Assembly: GCF_028682455.1 (NCBI RefSeq)
Contig: NZ_JANHLD010000002.1
Span: 620,001-684,000, forward strand
Origin: Pseudomonas putida
GTDB lineage: Bacteria; Pseudomonadota; Gammaproteobacteria; Pseudomonadales; Pseudomonadaceae
Length of the DNA stretch: 64,000 nt
Reading direction: 5' to 3'
The notes beneath the pieces are model-generated. The model saw only the letters and a list, made by a program, of their open reading frames with translations. It ran no database searches and was not told the origin of the DNA. Made by a program: the position numbers and the translations under genes. Below, one piece after another: positions 36,139 to 45,279 of this stretch (position 1 is the first letter of the stretch; every line of letters begins with the position of its first letter).

Positions 36139-37495
36139 GGTTCATCTCCATCAAGTCGCTCAGATGCGCTGCCTGGCGCAAGCCCCATACGCGCTCGATC
36201 AGGACTCCGGCGTGATCCGCCCCCAGCGCTCCGGCATAGGCCAGCAAACGCCGGAACTTGTCTTCCAGTTCTTCCCGCGCCAGGGTGTTGTCGGGGTCGC
36301 CCTTGGGCGAGTCGATTGCACCATGCAGGCAGCGCCCATCGACGGTCAGCACATCGACCCGCCCCAGCCAGCGTTGCGGGTAGGCTCTATCGACTTCGGC
36401 GTCGAGCTGCATCGTTACCTTGTCGCGAAAGGCGCTGACCCGCGGGTCGCTCAGGGCGAACTGGTCGAACTCCGTCAAGCCCGCCTTGCCGTGTACAGCG
36501 ATCAACCCAAGCACCGTGCCCATGGAGAACTTCGCCTGGTGGACGGTTTGCGCTACGGTCACCCGCCCCAATACATCGATCGCCCCTTGATGTACCCGGG
36601 TAATGACGCGTTCGACCTGGTCGTGCTGCAGCCCTTCGCGTTGCATCAACGCCAGCAGCGCATCGGCGGCAGGATGGGTGTGCCGGCAGGAGGCGTGGAA
36701 CTTGAACGAGGTTTCCAGCAGGGCCCAGCGCTCGCCCAGGCGATCGGACAAGCATTCAGGACGCGCATCGCTGGACATGCCCGCCGCCATGCCCTGCTCG
36801 CCCTCAAGGATATCGCGGGCACCCGTCAGGCCATCGGCGGTGAGGTACGCCGCCAGCAGGCCATCGGCGGCCGCCTTGGCGGTGTGCAACTGCTTGGAAT
36901 CGGCAGCATCGCGCAGGAACTCCCAGAGCCCTGCCGCCTGGGTACCGGCACTGCCCAGCAAGTTGATAAAGGCTTCTTCGTCGAAGTCCATCAGCTTGCC
37001 GACCGCGACCGCCGCCGCCAGGGTGCCGACGGTCGCCGTGGTGTGGAAGATGCGGTAATGCGAGCGGCCGAGGAACTCACCGATACGGATACCCGCCTCG
37101 TAGCCTGCGACCGACGCCAGCAGCAGCTGCTGCCCGGTTTTGCCCAGGTCCTGGGCCGCCGCCAGCGCTGCCGGGAAGACCACGGTGGCCGGGTGCAGCA
37201 CCGAGCTGTTGTGCAAGTCGTCCTGCTCCACCAGGTGCGAGGACGCTGCATTGACCAGTGCGGCGAAGTACGCCGAGCTGCGCCGGCCGTTGACCAGAAT
37301 GCCTGCAGTGCCGTCAGCAGGGCCCATCTTCGCGGCATAACGCTCGAACAATGGAATGGGATGGGCGCCCTGGCTGGCCAGTGCCGACCCCAGCCAGTCC
37401 AGAAACAGGTCTTCGGTTCGTGCCAGCACAGCGTCGGGCAAATCGCTGTAGCTCAGGCGTGCCAGAAATGCAGCCAGTGTACGGGTATGGCTCAC
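36128..37495 (-). CDS. MmgE/PrpD family protein of the itaconate cluster
   Basis: A 455-residue protein of the 2-methylcitrate dehydratase superfamily. GSALASQGAHPIPLFERYAAK and the central HTHPAADALLALM segment fit the family, whose characterised members dehydrate or isomerise tricarboxylates. The equivalent gene in P. aeruginosa (PA0881) is part of the itaconate operon with an auxiliary, poorly defined role. It starts 11 nt after the acyl-CoA dehydrogenase stop. Confidence 0.85.
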   Translation of the reverse strand: MSHTRTLAAFLARLSYSDLPDAVLARTEDLFLDWLGSALASQGAHPIPLFERYAAKMGPADGTAGILVNGRRSSAYFAALVNAASSHLVEQDDLHNSSVLHPATVVFPAALAAAQDLGKTGQQLLLASVAGYEAGIRIGEFLGRSHYRIFHTTATVGTLAAAVAVGKLMDFDEEAFINLLGSAGTQAAGLWEFLRDAADSKQLHTAKAAADGLLAAYLTADGLTGARDILEGEQGMAAGMSSDARPECLSDRLGERWALLETSFKFHASCRHTHPAADALLALMQREGLQHDQVERVITRVHQGAIDVLGRVTVAQTVHQAKFSMGTVLGLIAVHGKAGLTEFDQFALSDPRVSAFRDKVTMQLDAEVDRAYPQRWLGRVDVLTVDGRCLHGAIDSPKGDPDNTLAREELEDKFRRLLAYAGALGADHAGVLIERVWGLRQAAHLSDLMEMNHGC

Positions 37496-37505
37496 GATGA
37501 TGGCC

Positions 37506-38666
37506 TCAGTAGCTGCGTGGCAGCTCGAGCAGATGCTCGGCCACGTACGACAGGATCAGGTTGGTTGAGATCGGCGCCACCTGGTACAGGCGGGTTTCGC
37601 GGAACTTGCGCTCGATGTCGTATTCGCAGGCAAAACCGAAGCCGCCGTGAGTCTGCAGGCAGGCATTGGCCGCTTCCCAGGACGCCTTGGCCGCCAGGTA
37701 CTTGGCCATGTTGGCGCTGGCACCGGCATTGACGCCGCTGTCGTACTGCTCGCAGGCGCGCCAACGCATCAGGTCGGCGGCTTCTATCTCGACATGGGCT
37801 TCGGCAATCGGGAACTGCACGCCCTGGTTCTGGCCAATCGGGCGACCAAACACCACGCGATCGCGGGCATACTGGCTGGCCTTGTCGATGAACCAGCGGC
37901 CGTCGCCGATGCACTCGGCGGCAATCAGAGTGCGCTCGGCGTTAAGGCCATCGAGGATGTATTTGAAGCCTTTGCCTTCTTCGCCGATCAAGCTGTCGGC
38001 TGGAATCTCCAGATTGTCGAAGAACAGCTCATTGGTTTCATGATTGACCATGTTGGCGATTGGCTGGACGCTCAAGCCGTTGCCAATCGCCTCGCGCAGG
38101 TCGACCAGGAAAATCGACATGCCTTCGGACTTTTTCTTCACCTGATCAAGCGGCGTCGTGCGCGCCAGCAGGATCATCAGGTCTGAATGCTGAATGCGCG
38201 AGATCCACACCTTCTGGCCATTGATGACGTACTTGTCACCCTTGCGCACTGCGCTGGTCTTGATCCTGGTGGTATCGGTACCGGTGGTCGGCTCGGTCAC
38301 CCCCATCGATTGCAGGCGCAGTTCACCGCTGGCGAGCTTGGGCAGGTAGTAGCGCTTCTGTGCTTCGCTACCGTTTCGCAGCAGGGTGAACATGTTGTAC
38401 ATCTGCCCGTGAACGGTGCCTGAGTTGCCACCACTGCGGTTCACTTCCTCAAGAATCACCGAAGCTTCGGCAAGGCCAAGGCCAGAACCGCCAAACTCCT
38501 CCGGGATCATCGCTGACAGCCAGCCTGCCTGGGTCATGGCGCTGACGAACGCCTCCGGGAAGCCCTTTTGCTCGTCAATCCGGCGCCAGTAGGCGGCATC
38601 GAACTCGGCGCACAAGGCCCGTACGCCCTCGCGAATGGCGTTGAGCGCTTCACTGTTGGGATTCAT
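37506..38666 (-). CDS. Acyl-CoA dehydrogenase of the itaconate cluster
   Basis: A 386-residue FAD enzyme with the three-domain acyl-CoA dehydrogenase plan: helical N-domain, GVTEPTTGTDTTRIKT flavin-binding loop, KVWISRIQHSDL, and C-terminal CLQTHGGFGFACEYDIERKFRETRL. In P. aeruginosa the matching gene (PA0879) accompanies ich. It may handle a side product such as a branched C4-C5 acyl-CoA. It starts 64 nt after ich. Confidence 0.88.
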   Translation of the reverse strand: MNPNSEALNAIREGVRALCAEFDAAYWRRIDEQKGFPEAFVSAMTQAGWLSAMIPEEFGGSGLGLAEASVILEEVNRSGGNSGTVHGQMYNMFTLLRNGSEAQKRYYLPKLASGELRLQSMGVTEPTTGTDTTRIKTSAVRKGDKYVINGQKVWISRIQHSDLMILLARTTPLDQVKKKSEGMSIFLVDLREAIGNGLSVQPIANMVNHETNELFFDNLEIPADSLIGEEGKGFKYILDGLNAERTLIAAECIGDGRWFIDKASQYARDRVVFGRPIGQNQGVQFPIAEAHVEIEAADLMRWRACEQYDSGVNAGASANMAKYLAAKASWEAANACLQTHGGFGFACEYDIERKFRETRLYQVAPISTNLILSYVAEHLLELPRSY

Positions 38667-38730
38667 CGTTACTCCTGGTTCTTGTTTTGATGTTGGGTGC
38701 AGCGGTAAGCGGGGCGAATGCCTGGTTCGG

Positions 38731-39558
38731 TCAGTCGAAGGTCAGTTCGGCCTGCTGCGCGATGCCGCGCTCATCGCCCGCCCACAACTCGGCCTTGCCG
38801 GGCGCGCTGATACGACCGCCGACTTGAAACGGCTCCGGGGCGATCAAGGGGCGCACCCCGCGATAGGCAAAACTTCGCAGGCGCACGTCGGGATTGGCGC
38901 GGCAGAAGGCACGCAGGTTGAGAGTGGCAATCAACGGGCCGTGCACCACCAGCCCCGGGTAGCCCTCGACGCCAGTGGCGTAAGGCCAGTCGTAATGAAT
39001 CCGGTGGGTGTTGAAGGTCACCGCGCTGTAGCGCATCAACAGCGTCGTCGTCGGCTCGACGTTGTCCTGCCAGTCCGCGGGCGGCATGGCCTCGCCATCC
39101 CCCAGTCGTGGCGGGTTGGGTTCGCGAAAGACGATGTCCTGGTCTTCACGCAGGCACAGGTTGCCGTCCTGCAGGTAGTCGTGCCGCAGGGTGGCAAACA
39201 GCAATGCCCCGGTGCGCCCAGCCTTTTCTTCGACATTGAGCAAGGTACTGGAGCGGGTTGCCTGGGCATCCACGCGCAGGGGCTCGAAGAACTCCATCCG
39301 TCCTCCGGCCCACATGCGGTTGCGATTGCCGGTGGGTGGCAGCAGCGGGAGGTGCGCTGGATGACCGTCGCGCCCCAGCGCCAGTTGATCGATGGCCGGT
39401 TGAAAGAACGCCCAATGCCACAGCGGCGGCAACACATCGCCGGGCGCCGGTGCCGCCTGGCCCAGTGTCGCGGCGATACGCTTGACCAGGTTACCGCTCA
39501 GGCACTCCTGGGTTTGTTCCCGGCGGCCGATCCAGTCGGCATAAGGTGGAGGGTTCAT
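38731..39558 (-). CDS. ich: Itaconyl-CoA hydratase (MaoC-like, double hot-dog)
   Basis: About 275 residues from ATG 39558 (NPPPYADWIGRREQTQE); the open frame continues to 39669 but that part is not family-like. The hydratase signature RYSAVTFNTHRIHYDWPYA is near residue 195, with ARYSAV/HRIHYD holding the catalytic Asp/His pair. It hydrates itaconyl-CoA (via mesaconyl-CoA) to citramalyl-CoA. First gene of the catabolic operon, divergent from the LysR regulator. Confidence 0.85.
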   Translation of the reverse strand: MNPPPYADWIGRREQTQECLSGNLVKRIAATLGQAAPAPGDVLPPLWHWAFFQPAIDQLALGRDGHPAHLPLLPPTGNRNRMWAGGRMEFFEPLRVDAQATRSSTLLNVEEKAGRTGALLFATLRHDYLQDGNLCLREDQDIVFREPNPPRLGDGEAMPPADWQDNVEPTTTLLMRYSAVTFNTHRIHYDWPYATGVEGYPGLVVHGPLIATLNLRAFCRANPDVRLRSFAYRGVRPLIAPEPFQVGGRISAPGKAELWAGDERGIAQQAELTFD

Positions 39559-39639
39559 GGCGATAGTCCAGGCTCGTTCAAGGTTGAAACAAGCATGCCG
39601 AGGGGCTTGCGTTTGATGAATCAGTCTTTTCATAATCCA

Positions 39640-39660
39640 GCGTTCGCCATAGCCGAACGC
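39640..39660. promoter_or_regulatory. Inverted repeat, candidate operator of the itaconate LysR regulator
   Basis: GCGTTCG at 39640-39646 and CGAACGC at 39654-39660 are perfect inverted repeats spaced by 7 nt, with an inner TTC-N9-GAA typical of LysR sites. It lies in the 137-nt interval between the divergent ich and LysR starts, where such regulators bind. Confidence 0.6.
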
Positions 39661-39695
39661 CAAGCACACCTTTTTCGCCGACCTTGAGCCCGCCC

Positions 39696-40598
39696 ATGCA
39701 CTTCGATCTGGCCGACCTGCGTCTGTTCATTCACATTGCCGAGGCCCCCAGCCTGACCCAGGGCGCTCGCAAGGCTTGCCTCTCGCCCGCTGCCGCCAGC
39801 GCGCGGATCAAGGCCCTGGAAAACCAACTGGGCAACCGCCTGCTCTATCGCGACAATCGTGGCGTCGAGGTCACGCCGGCAGGCCAGCGCCTGCTGCATC
39901 ACGCCCGCCTGATCCTGCGCCAGGTGGAGTACCTGAAAAGCGAATTCACCGCCTACGGGACCGACGCCATCGGCCACATCCGCATCTTCGCCAATACCAC
40001 CGCAGTGACCGAGTTCCTGCCCCAGGTACTGGCAGGCTTTCTTGCGCTGCGCCCTGGCGTTAACGTCGACCTGCAGGAAAAGCTCAACCGCGACATCGTT
40101 CGCGGGGTGCTGGATGGCTCCTCCGACCTGGGCATCATTGCCGGCCCTGTACATGCCAATGGCCTGCAAGTGCTGCACTTCAGTACCGACCGCCTGGTGC
40201 TGGCCGTTCCCCACGGACACCCCTTGGCGCAACAGCGCCGCCTGCCCCTGGCCGATACCCTGCAGTTCCCCCATATCGGCCTGCACGATGGCAGCACGCT
40301 GAACAGCTTCATGCGTGAGCAAGTAGAGAAAATCGGCCAGTCCCTGCCGCTACGCATCCAGCTGTCGGGCTTCGAGGCGGTGTGCCGCATGATCGAGGCG
40401 GGCGTCGGCATTGGCGTCATTCCCGAGACCGCCGCACGCCGCCATGCCCTGAGCATGAAACTGTCGATCGTCGAGCTGGACGAGCCCTGGGCGGTTCGCG
40501 AACGCAGCATCCTGGTGCGCGACCTACAGGCACTGCCCGCTTGCACGCAAGCCTTGATCCAGACGCTGCAGGCGTCTGGCGCGCGTCAGGGCCGATAA
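39696..40598 (+). CDS. LysR-family regulator of itaconate degradation
   Basis: A 300-residue LysR protein. The winged HTH covers residues 3-62 (LADLRLFIHIAEAPSLTQGARKACLSPAAASARIKALE in part), then an effector domain with FANTTAVTEFLPQVLAGFLALRPG. ATG 39696 is preferred over an upstream TTG at 39684. It is divergent from ich, the arrangement of PA0877 in P. aeruginosa, so itaconate or itaconyl-CoA is the likely inducer. Confidence 0.87.
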   Translation: MHFDLADLRLFIHIAEAPSLTQGARKACLSPAAASARIKALENQLGNRLLYRDNRGVEVTPAGQRLLHHARLILRQVEYLKSEFTAYGTDAIGHIRIFANTTAVTEFLPQVLAGFLALRPGVNVDLQEKLNRDIVRGVLDGSSDLGIIAGPVHANGLQVLHFSTDRLVLAVPHGHPLAQQRRLPLADTLQFPHIGLHDGSTLNSFMREQVEKIGQSLPLRIQLSGFEAVCRMIEAGVGIGVIPETAARRHALSMKLSIVELDEPWAVRERSILVRDLQALPACTQALIQTLQASGARQGR

Positions 40599-40604
40599 TT
40601 CGCG

Positions 40605-40690
40605 TCATGGCGACAGCAAGCCCATTTCCTTGGCGCGCATGACCGCGAGCGTTCGGCGCTTGACCCCAAGCTTGGCTACGTTGAAATTGG
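40605..40690 (-). pseudogene. Remnant of a LuxR-type HTH C-terminus
   Basis: Minus-strand translation ISNFNVAKLGVKRRTLAVM followed by RAKEMGLLSP is the end of a LuxR recognition helix and dimer helix (typically KLGVKxRTQAVxxAxxLGLL). Nothing upstream continues the protein. It shows that a LuxR-type regulator once stood between the itaconate cluster and the CoA-transferase. Confidence 0.6.
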
Positions 40691-40739
40691 AAATGAAGCC
40701 TGCATCCGGGTCTTGTCGCCCAACTGGCACCAATGGAGT

Positions 40740-40773
40740 GCACCGCCCGCTGATCGTGGGCAGCGGGCGGTGC
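40740..40773. terminator. Strong 13-bp hairpin beyond the CoA-transferase gene
   Basis: GCACCGCCCGCTG and CAGCGGGCGGTGC are perfect inverted repeats around an 8-nt loop, 111 nt past the stop of the CoA-transferase on the minus strand. There is no clear T-tract, so it may act as a transcript stabiliser or a weak terminator. Confidence 0.5.
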
Positions 40774-40883
40774 ATTGCCTTCATGGCAGCTTGCAAACGA
40801 TGGGCTTCGTACAACCCACCGCTGTTCCTGCCTCCCTGCAGTGGAAAGCGAGCCTGGGTGACCAGGCAGCGTTATCCGATGAG

Positions 40884-42377
40884 TCAGCTCTTGAGCATGC
40901 GCCCGGTTTCTTCCAGGTTTTCGTGCCAGGCCAGGGCTTCGCGCAGAATGTGCGGGGTGTGCCCGCCCCGCTCGCAGGCGCGGGTGAAGTAGTCATTCAG
41001 TGCAGCGCGATAATCCGGGTGCACGCAGTTGTCGATGATCACCCGCGCGCGCTCGCGCGGTGCCAGGCCGCGCAGGTCGGCAAGGCCCTGCTCGGTGACG
41101 AGGATGTCGACATCGTGCTCGGTGTGGTCCACATGGCTGACCATCGGCACCACGCTCGAGATCGCACCGCCCTTGGCGATGGACTTGGTGACGAAGATCG
41201 CCAAGTGGGCGTTGCGGGCGAAGTCGCCGGAACCGCCAATGCCGTTCATCATCCGCGTACCGCAGACGTGGGTGGAGTTGACGTTGCCGTACAGGTCGAA
41301 CTCGAGGGCGGTGTTGATGCCGATGATGCCCAGGCGGCGGACCACTTCAGGGTGGTTGGAGATCTCCTGGGGGCGCAGCACCAGTTTGTCCTTGTAGCGC
41401 TCCAGATTGCCGAACACGTCTGCGTTGCGGCGGGTCGACAGGGTAATCGAGCTGCCCGAGGCAAAGCTCAGCTTGCCGGCGTCGATCAGGTCGAAGGTCG
41501 AGTCCTGCAGGACTTCGGAGTACATGGTCAGGTCTTCGAACGGCGAATCGATCAGGCCGCACATCACCGCGTTGGCGATGCTGCCGATGCCTGCCTGCAG
41601 CGGGCCGAGCTGGTTGGTCATGCGCCCTGCGGCCACTTCCTGCTTGAGGAAGTTGATCAGGTGGTTGGCGATGCCCTGGGTTTCGTCATCCGGTGGCAGG
41701 ACGGTGGACGGCGAGTCCGGCTGCTCGGTGATGACGATGCCGACGATCTTGGCCGGGTCGATCGGGATCGCGGTGCTGCCGATGCGGTCGTCGACCTTCA
41801 CCAGCGGGATCGGCGTACGGGTTGGGCGGTAGGTCGGGATATAAATGTCGTGCAGGCCTTCCAGGTTGGCGTTGTGCGCCAGGTTGATCTCGACGATCAC
41901 CTGTTTGGCGAAGATCGCGAAGCTGGCCGAGTTGCCCACCGAGGTGGTCGGCACGATGTGGCCTTGTTCGGTGATGGCAACCGCTTCGATGACCGCGATA
42001 TCCGGCAGCTTGAGTTGCTGGTTGCGCAGTTGCTCGACGGTTTCCGACAGGTGCTGGTCGATGAACATGACCTTGCCGTCGTTGATGGCCTTGCGCAGGG
42101 TGCTGTCGACCTGGAATGGCATGCGACGGGCCAGGACACCGGCCTCGGTCAGTTGCTTGTCCAGGTCGTTGCCCAGGCTGGCGCCAGTCATCAGGCTGAT
42201 TTGCAGGGGCGACTGCTTGGCGCGCTCGGCCAGCGCCCGGGGCACGGCCTTGGCTTCGCCGGCGCGGGTGAAACCGCTCATGCCGACGGTCATGCCGTCC
42301 TCGATCAGGCCAGCGGCATCAGCCGCACTCATTACCTTGCTGTGCAGGGAGGACAAGCGGATACGGTCACGGTACAT
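40884..42377 (-). CDS. Acetyl-CoA hydrolase/transferase family protein (probable succinyl-CoA:acetate CoA-transferase)
   Basis: A 497-residue class I CoA-transferase. Features include GMTVGMSGFTRAGEAKAVP at the N-terminus, LEFDLYGNVNSTHV with the likely catalytic glutamate near residue 330, and the glycine loop GIGGSGDFARNAHLAIF. Members convert acetate plus succinyl-CoA to acetyl-CoA plus succinate. The promoter carries a 46-nt element shared with mdcA, which ties it to malonate metabolism, where acetate is produced. Confidence 0.85.
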   Translation of the reverse strand: MYRDRIRLSSLHSKVMSAADAAGLIEDGMTVGMSGFTRAGEAKAVPRALAERAKQSPLQISLMTGASLGNDLDKQLTEAGVLARRMPFQVDSTLRKAINDGKVMFIDQHLSETVEQLRNQQLKLPDIAVIEAVAITEQGHIVPTTSVGNSASFAIFAKQVIVEINLAHNANLEGLHDIYIPTYRPTRTPIPLVKVDDRIGSTAIPIDPAKIVGIVITEQPDSPSTVLPPDDETQGIANHLINFLKQEVAAGRMTNQLGPLQAGIGSIANAVMCGLIDSPFEDLTMYSEVLQDSTFDLIDAGKLSFASGSSITLSTRRNADVFGNLERYKDKLVLRPQEISNHPEVVRRLGIIGINTALEFDLYGNVNSTHVCGTRMMNGIGGSGDFARNAHLAIFVTKSIAKGGAISSVVPMVSHVDHTEHDVDILVTEQGLADLRGLAPRERARVIIDNCVHPDYRAALNDYFTRACERGGHTPHILREALAWHENLEETGRMLKS

Positions 42378-42471
42378 GGATGGTTATCTCGATTGCTGAC
42401 GCGTGAGGGCTATTGTCTGAAATCACTGAAACTTGCTGGGTCCAGACATTCTTACGGCAAACAACTTGGGC

Positions 42472-42517
42472 CATCAATCAAGCAAAGGCGCCAATCGTTA
42501 CGCTGGCATTAACGATG
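42472..42517 (-). promoter_or_regulatory. Candidate MdcR site upstream of the CoA-transferase gene
   Basis: A 46-nt segment, 95 nt upstream of the start. It aligns without gaps to 51866-51911 before mdcA. The shared end TGCTTGATTGATG (minus strand) is identical for 13 nt, and the other half shares CAT-GTTAA and CGTAA. Inside it, ATCGTTA and TAACGAT form a 7-bp inverted repeat spaced by 9 nt, the usual LysR geometry. Confidence 0.65.
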
Positions 42518-42700
42518 AAAACATTGATTACATTGCGCCCGTACACCCATGATGGCATGGCTATTTCATTCAACAATTCGTCGTTCGAACAACGAAACCT
42601 ATATGAGTCAGACCCTTGTTTTAACATCGCCCGGCGCAAGCACTTGTTCTGCGTTGCACACGGCGTTTCATACCGTTGAACCTGTGTATTGTTGACCTGA

Positions 42701-43081
42701 ATGAAAGCCACTTCAATCGCCCATTCATCGCCCGCCTGTATCGCTACTAACGTCCTGGATATACGCCGCTGCACGCGTCGCTGGCTCTCTGTGATGCTGG
42801 CCTTTCTGATCGTTTTACTGCTGGTTGCCTGGCAACACCTGTATTTCGGCATTCTGGATGCGCGCGAACAAACCGAAGCGGATGCCGGGGCCATCCTGAT
42901 GATGGCGGCGAAACTGGATATAGAAACCGTTGCAGAGGGCGTTGAAACCCTTGAACAAGCAAATTGGCTGACGGCCGCCGGCTGCCAGATGATGCAAGGT
43001 TTCCTCTTCGGCAAGGCGATGCAGGTCGAACAACTGCTGAGCTGGAGTCGATCGAGGCGTATTGGCACGGCGAAAACCTGA
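42701..43081 (+). pseudogene. EAL-domain membrane protein reduced to its two ends
   Basis: A 126-codon open frame. Residues 25-50 are a membrane segment (WLSVMLAFLIVLLLVAW) followed by FGILDAREQTEADAG, then directly the last stretch of an EAL phosphodiesterase domain: [18 protein letters not shown] and [14 protein letters not shown]. The sensor and almost all of the GGDEF/EAL region, including the EAL motif, are missing. The deletion is in frame, but no catalytic function can remain. Confidence 0.7.
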
Positions 43082-43147
43082 ACTGCACTCAGTCAGCCAC
43101 TCAACAACTTTCAATTGTTTGTTCGCCCCTCAACCCGAGAGTTTGTC

Positions 43148-43510
43148 ATGAACGTTCGTTCGCTCAATATCGCACCCCGTGCGCACATTTGCTTTGGCGT
43201 TATTGTCTGTTTCGTTATAACTCTGGGCCTGTTCGCCTACTTGCAACTGGGCAATATCCGAACATCGGAGCAAGACATCGAATCAATCGATTGGCACTGA
43301 ACGCGGCTATCGAGGCAGCACGTGCCGGCGACCGGGGCCGGGGGTTTTCCGTAGTGGCTGACGAAATCCGCGCGTTGGCCCACGGCACACAGGCCTCTAC
43401 CCTGGAAATCGAGAATCTGATCGAGTCGATACAAAGCAGTACCCTCTCTGCCGTGGCTTCAATGCAGGCCAGCACTGTTTTTGAGGACGCTGTCGCCAGG
43501 CATCCTGAAA
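43148..43510 (+). pseudogene. Methyl-accepting chemotaxis protein with a large internal deletion
   Basis: From ATG 43148 the N-terminal membrane segment of a chemoreceptor is read ([22 protein letters not shown]), ending at a stop by 43300. In another frame starting near 43295 the signalling domain appears: [30 protein letters not shown], then [12 protein letters not shown]. The ligand-binding domain, HAMP and most of the signalling hairpin are absent. Confidence 0.72.
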
Positions 43511-43557
43511 TCTCTGCATACAGGCATAATCAGACCAACAATGACCCGGGGCCGACC

Positions 43558-44478
43558 ATGCTGATCGATGAAGAGCTCACCCTGAAAAAGCTCGAAGTGT
43601 TTCTCGCCTTCATGCGCACCGGGAACCTGTCCCGCGCGGCGGCGCAGCTGCAGACCAGCAACGTGAGTGTGCACAGGGCCATTCATTCGCTGGAAAGCGC
43701 CCTGCGCTGCCCGTTGTTCAAGCACGAAGGCCGCAACCTCACGCCGCTCGAAAGCGCCTATGTGCTTGAGGAGCGAACCCAGAAGCTCATCCAGGATGTC
43801 GTCGACACGGTGCGTTTGACCCGTGAAGCCGCAGGGTTTTCGGCCGAGCGATTCAAGCTGGGCTCGTTGTACTCACTGACGGTCAAGACCGTGCCGCAAC
43901 TGATCATGGGCCTGAAGATTCGCCGTAGCGAGCTCAACATCGATCTGATCCTGGGTTCGAACTTCGACCTGTTGTACAAGCTCAAGAACATGGAGGCCGA
44001 CGCGATCCTGGTCTCCCTGGACGAGAGCACCAATGACCCGGACTGTGAGTCGATAGAACTGTTCAGCGACGATATCTTTCTCGCAACCCCGGTCGACTCG
44101 CCCTTTGCCTCCCACACGGAAGTAGACCTGGCCGAGCTGCGCGAGTCGACCTTCATCACCCTGACCCAGGGCTTTGCCACTCACCGCGATGGCGTCAGTG
44201 TGTTCGATCAGGCGGGATTCGCCCCGAAGGTGGCGATGCAGGTGAACGATATCTTCACCTTGCTCAGCATGGTCAGCTCCGGGGTGGGCTATGCCTTGCT
44301 GCCAGGTCGGATTGCCGCGGTGTACGAGAACCGCGTGAAGTTGATACCGCTGCAGGCCCGCTACAGCCTGCAACAGCATATCGGCGTGGTGTTCCTCAAG
44401 GCCAAGGAGCGCGATCCGAACCTGCTGGCCCTGTTGGCCGAATGCCGGATGTATGCCGGCCGCCATGCCAAGGGTTGA
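43558..44478 (+). CDS. mdcR: LysR-family malonate regulator
   Basis: A 306-residue LysR protein from ATG 43558 ([31 protein letters not shown] in part). The longer open frame upstream is read-through of the chemoreceptor remnant. It resembles MdcR, the activator of malonate decarboxylase operons, and lies convergent to mdcM at the end of that operon. A shared 46-nt element before mdcA and the CoA-transferase gene is its likely binding site. Confidence 0.85.
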   Translation: MLIDEELTLKKLEVFLAFMRTGNLSRAAAQLQTSNVSVHRAIHSLESALRCPLFKHEGRNLTPLESAYVLEERTQKLIQDVVDTVRLTREAAGFSAERFKLGSLYSLTVKTVPQLIMGLKIRRSELNIDLILGSNFDLLYKLKNMEADAILVSLDESTNDPDCESIELFSDDIFLATPVDSPFASHTEVDLAELRESTFITLTQGFATHRDGVSVFDQAGFAPKVAMQVNDIFTLLSMVSSGVGYALLPGRIAAVYENRVKLIPLQARYSLQQHIGVVFLKAKERDPNLLALLAECRMYAGRHAKG

Positions 44479-44506
44479 GCCCCCTGCCCGGTCGGGCAAA
44501 GGGCTC
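44477..44506. terminator. Bidirectional terminator between mdcR and mdcM
   Basis: Nested inverted repeats: GAGCCC with GGGCTC outside and TGCCC-GGTC-GGGCA inside, placed exactly in the 32-nt gap between the convergent stops and overlapping the mdcR stop codon. Shape and location fit a terminator serving both genes, although T-tracts are short. Confidence 0.6.
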
Positions 44507-44510
44507 GGGT

Positions 44511-45278
44511 TCACGCCCCGACCAGGCCGCGAACCACGAAATACAGCAGCGACGGGCCCAGCAGGCAACCCAGCCCGGTGTGGAAGGTGGCGGTCAGCGC
44601 GCCGTAGGGCACCAGCCGCCGATCGGTGGCCGCCAGCCCCGCCGTCACACCGCTGACGGTGCCTGCCAGGCCGCCGAACACCATGGCCGAGCGTGGATTG
44701 TCCAGCCCCATCCAGCGTGCCGCGAATGGCGTGCAGACCATTACCAGGATCGCCTTGATCAACCCTGTGGCAATCGACAAGGCCACCACCTCGGAGCTGG
44801 CACCAATCGCAGCGCCGGTCACCGGCCCGACAATATAGGTCACCGCGCCCGCACCAATGGTCGAGATGCTCACCGCATCGCGGTAGCCGAACGCCCAGGC
44901 GACGCAGGCGCCGACGATAAAGGGCAGGATGGTGCCCAGTATCAGGGCCAGCGCCCCGACCATCCCGGCCTTGCGCGCCTCGGTAGCCTGGACTTCGAAC
45001 GCGGTGGCAACGATGGCAAAGTCTCGCAGCATGGCGCCGCCCATCAGGCCGATCCCGGAAAACAGCGCCAGGTCCGCCAGCCCCTTTTGCCCACCCGTCA
45101 GGGTCCCGCCCACCCAGGCCAGCACCAGGCCGATGACAATGGCGATGGCCGAGCCGTGTACCCGGCCGAAGGTCAGGCGCTTGGACAGCACCACCGAGAC
45201 CCACATGATCACCCCGACAAACGCGAAGGCAGTGATCAGACCGTTGTGTTCCAGGCCTTTTACGATGACGTCGAGCAT
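44511..45278 (-). CDS. mdcM: Malonate transporter subunit MadM/MdcM
   Basis: A 255-residue membrane protein with about eight hydrophobic segments, matching MadM. With MadL it forms a sodium-dependent malonate importer. It starts 1 nt after mdcL, and is last in the mdc operon, so uptake is made with the decarboxylase. Confidence 0.9.
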   Translation of the reverse strand: MLDVIVKGLEHNGLITAFAFVGVIMWVSVVLSKRLTFGRVHGSAIAIVIGLVLAWVGGTLTGGQKGLADLALFSGIGLMGGAMLRDFAIVATAFEVQATEARKAGMVGALALILGTILPFIVGACVAWAFGYRDAVSISTIGAGAVTYIVGPVTGAAIGASSEVVALSIATGLIKAILVMVCTPFAARWMGLDNPRSAMVFGGLAGTVSGVTAGLAATDRRLVPYGALTATFHTGLGCLLGPSLLYFVVRGLVGA

Positions 45279-45279
45279 A

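Noticed and set aside
36095..37732. Plus-strand open frame of 545 codons
   Set aside because: Antisense to MmgE/PrpD and ict; no recognisable protein features.
39559..39669. Longer ich start
   Set aside because: The extension crosses the candidate operator and lacks family similarity; ATG 39558 fits the MaoC-like N-terminus.
40713..42512. Plus-strand open frame of 599 codons
   Set aside because: Antisense to the CoA-transferase gene; no domain pattern and antisense-type composition.
42964..43557. N-terminal extension of mdcR
   Set aside because: The frame is open upstream but encodes the chemoreceptor remnant; LysR similarity begins at the ATG at 43558.
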